Origin: Clostridia bacterium
GTDB taxonomy: Bacteria; Bacillota; Clostridia; Christensenellales; Borkfalkiaceae
Length of the DNA stretch: 7,878 nt
NCBI GenBank assembly: GCA_017452305.1
Contig: JAFTMQ010000159.1
Location: 1 to 7,878 of the forward strand
Direction: 5' to 3'
Shown here: in pieces, positions 6,606 through 7,878 of the stretch
How positions within the stretch are numbered: the stretch's first letter is position 1
Layout of the letters: the number at the start of each line of letters is the position of its first letter
Position numbers and translations under genes: made by a program
Notes under the pieces: model-generated
Database searches by the model: none
Seen by the model: the letters and a program-made list of their open reading frames with translations, nothing else
What the model was told of the DNA's origin: nothing

Positions 6606-7628
6606 TTAAATTTTATGGTTCCGACAAAAGGACGAGGGTGCTGCCGTCAAGCGGTGAAACTTTCTGCAATCCATGCCTACACGTTTTATGTGCTTAACCT
6701 TGCCGTAAACTTTGTAATAATTGTCCTCTCTTGCCGCTTCCTGCAACGCCAACGCGACGAGATTTTTTTCCGTTTGCGCATCCGCCGCTTTCTTTTCGTC
6801 CGTGTATGCGTTTAACGCGGCGCAAATGCGGTTGTAAAAGGCGGTTTTCTTGGCGTAATGCCAAAAATATTCTTGGAATAAAATATTATCGTAATGCCAC
6901 GGTTTCAACGTCAAGTTGTAGTGAATTAATTTCGGCGCGTTTTCGTCCTCGCCGCCGATAGGCATTCTGTTCCATTCCATACCGATATACGTCACCTTGT
7001 CTTTGCAAATGACGTTGAGGTAGTCTTGGTCTTGCGCGACGGAAAATTTATATTGACCCAAGAGGGTGCAGAACTTTTGATAGAAATTTTGCGCACGGAA
7101 TTGCGTTAAGTTCATCAAAATCACGACTGCATTGAAATAATTATCCGCGTCAATCCCCAAAACCTCTTTCGTATAGACGCGGAAAGCGGGAACTGCCGCC
7201 ACCGCACCGTCGGGAATCGCGCCGATTAAATTGTCTTGCAAATCCACGTTGAACAGCTCGCTAACGTCGCCAAGCAACACCGTATCGCCGTCGATATAGA
7301 GCGCTTTTTCGTATTGCGGGAACATATTCGCGATGAAAATACGATAATAGGTCGCGCCCGTGTAATAATCGCGAAGTTGTAAAGACGCTTTGACTTCCTC
7401 GATTTGTGCGAATACGTTTAAGAAGGTTATGCGGAAATCCTCCTCTTCGTATTTTTTCAATTCCGCACAATCGGGCGTATCCATTTTTTCGTTCAACACG
7501 TAAATTTCATAATGATGATTTCTATCCGCATTTTCTTTTAAGGAGCAAATAGACACCGCCAAGTACGGCAAATAGTTTTCGTCCGCGGCATAAAAAATGG
7601 GTATAATTTTCTTTTCTGCTTGTTTCAT
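6606..7628 (-). CDS. Family-8 glycosyltransferase (gt8-2), paralogue of gt8-1
   Basis: Second predicted cytosolic GT8 glycosyltransferase, 340 residues, aligning with gt8-1 along the whole core but lacking its N-terminal extension. Motifs: IPIFYAADENYLPYLAVS at the N-terminus, DxD in YIDGDTVLLGDVSEL (D113, D115), QDQDYLN (199-205) and HYNLTLKPW (236-244). The NAG motif usual in the family reads NAV (N166-A167-V168), where gt8-1 keeps glycine, so activity or specificity may differ. After the shared KVYGK (306-310) it carries 30 further residues, basic in their first half, absent from gt8-1. The ATG at 7628 has AGGA at 9-nt spacing. It is preceded by its own hexamer array and promoter and followed by a strong terminator. 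Sugar specificity is unknown. Confidence 0.95.
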   Translation of the reverse strand: MKQAEKKIIPIFYAADENYLPYLAVSICSLKENADRNHHYEIYVLNEKMDTPDCAELKKYEEEDFRITFLNVFAQIEEVKASLQLRDYYTGATYYRIFIANMFPQYEKALYIDGDTVLLGDVSELFNVDLQDNLIGAIPDGAVAAVPAFRVYTKEVLGIDADNYFNAVVILMNLTQFRAQNFYQKFCTLLGQYKFSVAQDQDYLNVICKDKVTYIGMEWNRMPIGGEDENAPKLIHYNLTLKPWHYDNILFQEYFWHYAKKTAFYNRICAALNAYTDEKKAADAQTEKNLVALALQEAAREDNYYKVYGKVKHIKRVGMDCRKFHRLTAAPSSFCRNHKI

Positions 7629-7653
7629 ATCACTTTGTCCTACCTTTTGGTTT

Positions 7654-7677
7654 TGGCGAACGTGCTTCTTTTCGCCA
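7654..7677 (-). other. Leader hairpin of gt8-2
   Basis: TGGCGAA (7654-7660) and TTCGCCA (7671-7677) form a perfect 7-bp stem with a 10-nt loop in the short predicted leader, between the candidate transcription start and the ribosome binding site. gt8-1 also has a leader hairpin, but with an unrelated sequence. Confidence 0.45.
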
Positions 7678-7688
7678 TCGACAAGGTT

Positions 7689-7717
7689 ATTTTATATCAA
7701 TTTTCCCCAAAAGACAA
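7689..7717 (-). promoter_or_regulatory. Array-linked promoter of gt8-2
   Basis: On the minus strand TTGTCT (7712-7717), a 17-bp spacer and TAAAAT (7689-7694). The first T of the -35 is also the last base of the innermost array unit (ACCTAC on the + strand), the same register as at gt8-1. The predicted leader is about 55 nt. Confidence 0.65.
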
Positions 7718-7860
7718 CCTACTTAACATGAAAAACGCTCTACTTGCATTTTTTCACGCTCTACAACGATAACAAAGCCATTCTACGCAAATTTTTGCCA
7801 CTCTACGGGATAAAAAAATACTCTACCCACGGTAGAATTTAAAATCTACTGTGCGTAGAG
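7717..7860. repeat. Hexamer array B upstream of gt8-2 (seven units)
   Basis: + strand hexamers start at 7717 (ACCTAC), 7738 and 7759 (CTCTAC), 7781 (TTCTAC), 7801 and 7821 (CTCTAC) and 7844 (ATCTAC), at intervals of 21, 21, 22, 20, 20 and 23 bp. The last two have inverted partners exactly 11 bp later: GTAGAA at 7832 and GTAGAG at 7855. Most spacers hold an A- or T-run. After 7860 come a run of nine T's and the window end, with no further unit visible. The layout matches array A, including TTCTAC as fourth unit. Function as an operator array is inferred. Confidence 0.85.
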
Positions 7861-7878
7861 TCGTTTTTTTTTAAGGGG

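Noticed and set aside
6153..7860. Mobile element or invertible promoter segment
   Set aside because: No transposase or recombinase gene, and no long terminal inverted repeats or target duplications. The dyads are 17-bp sites internal to the arrays and do not flank the promoters.
7844..7872. + strand rho-independent terminator (dyad followed by T-run)
   Set aside because: The stem is only about 5 bp and no + strand gene precedes it. The same dyad type occurs three more times without a T-run.

Overview
The window comes from a moderately AT-rich Firmicutes genome, most likely a member of the Clostridia. This rests on the gene order dGTPase-like gene, dnaG, rpoD on one strand, strong AGGAGG-type ribosome binding sites, frequent GTG starts and AT-rich gaps with classical rho-independent terminators. 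I cannot name the genus. All six genes lie on the minus strand, so the window reads right to left in the direction of transcription.

Right part (7878 to 5991): two paralogous family-8 glycosyltransferase (GT8) genes, each with its own control region. The upstream one (6606-7628) is monocistronic and ends at a strong terminator (6541-6583). The second (4908-5990) overlaps and is co-transcribed with an acyltransferase gene of the PlsC/LPLAT superfamily (4046-4936), and that unit ends at a terminator at 3986-4018. The pairing suggests glycan or glycolipid assembly at the cell envelope; the exact product cannot be read from sequence.

The most unusual content is noncoding. Each GT8 gene is preceded by an array of seven hexamers (consensus CTCTAC on the + strand, GTAGAG in the direction of transcription) spaced 20-23 bp, about two helical turns. 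The arrays (6153-6294 and 7717-7860) have matching layouts. A degenerate unit overlaps by one base the -35 element of a promoter with a 17-bp spacer. Four direct units follow, with TTCTAC as the fourth unit overall in both. Two distal units are each completed into a 17-bp dyad (CTCTAC-N5-GTAGAG type, exactly 11 bp start to start in all four cases). This looks like a multi-site operator for an unidentified cooperative DNA-binding regulator that controls a GT8 regulon.

Between the gt8-2 terminator and array A, a gene-free stretch holds a near-consensus minus-strand promoter (TTGACA-N17-TATAGT) with an operator-like palindrome and a short run of helically phased T-tracts.

Left part (3752 to 1): a replication/transcription operon encoding an HD-domain dGTPase-like phosphohydrolase, DNA primase and the housekeeping sigma factor, the last cut by the window edge. 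The dGTPase stop and primase start overlap as GTGA, with the primase ribosome binding site inside the dGTPase gene, which suggests translational coupling. This is a clostridial version of the macromolecular-synthesis operon and looks ordinary.
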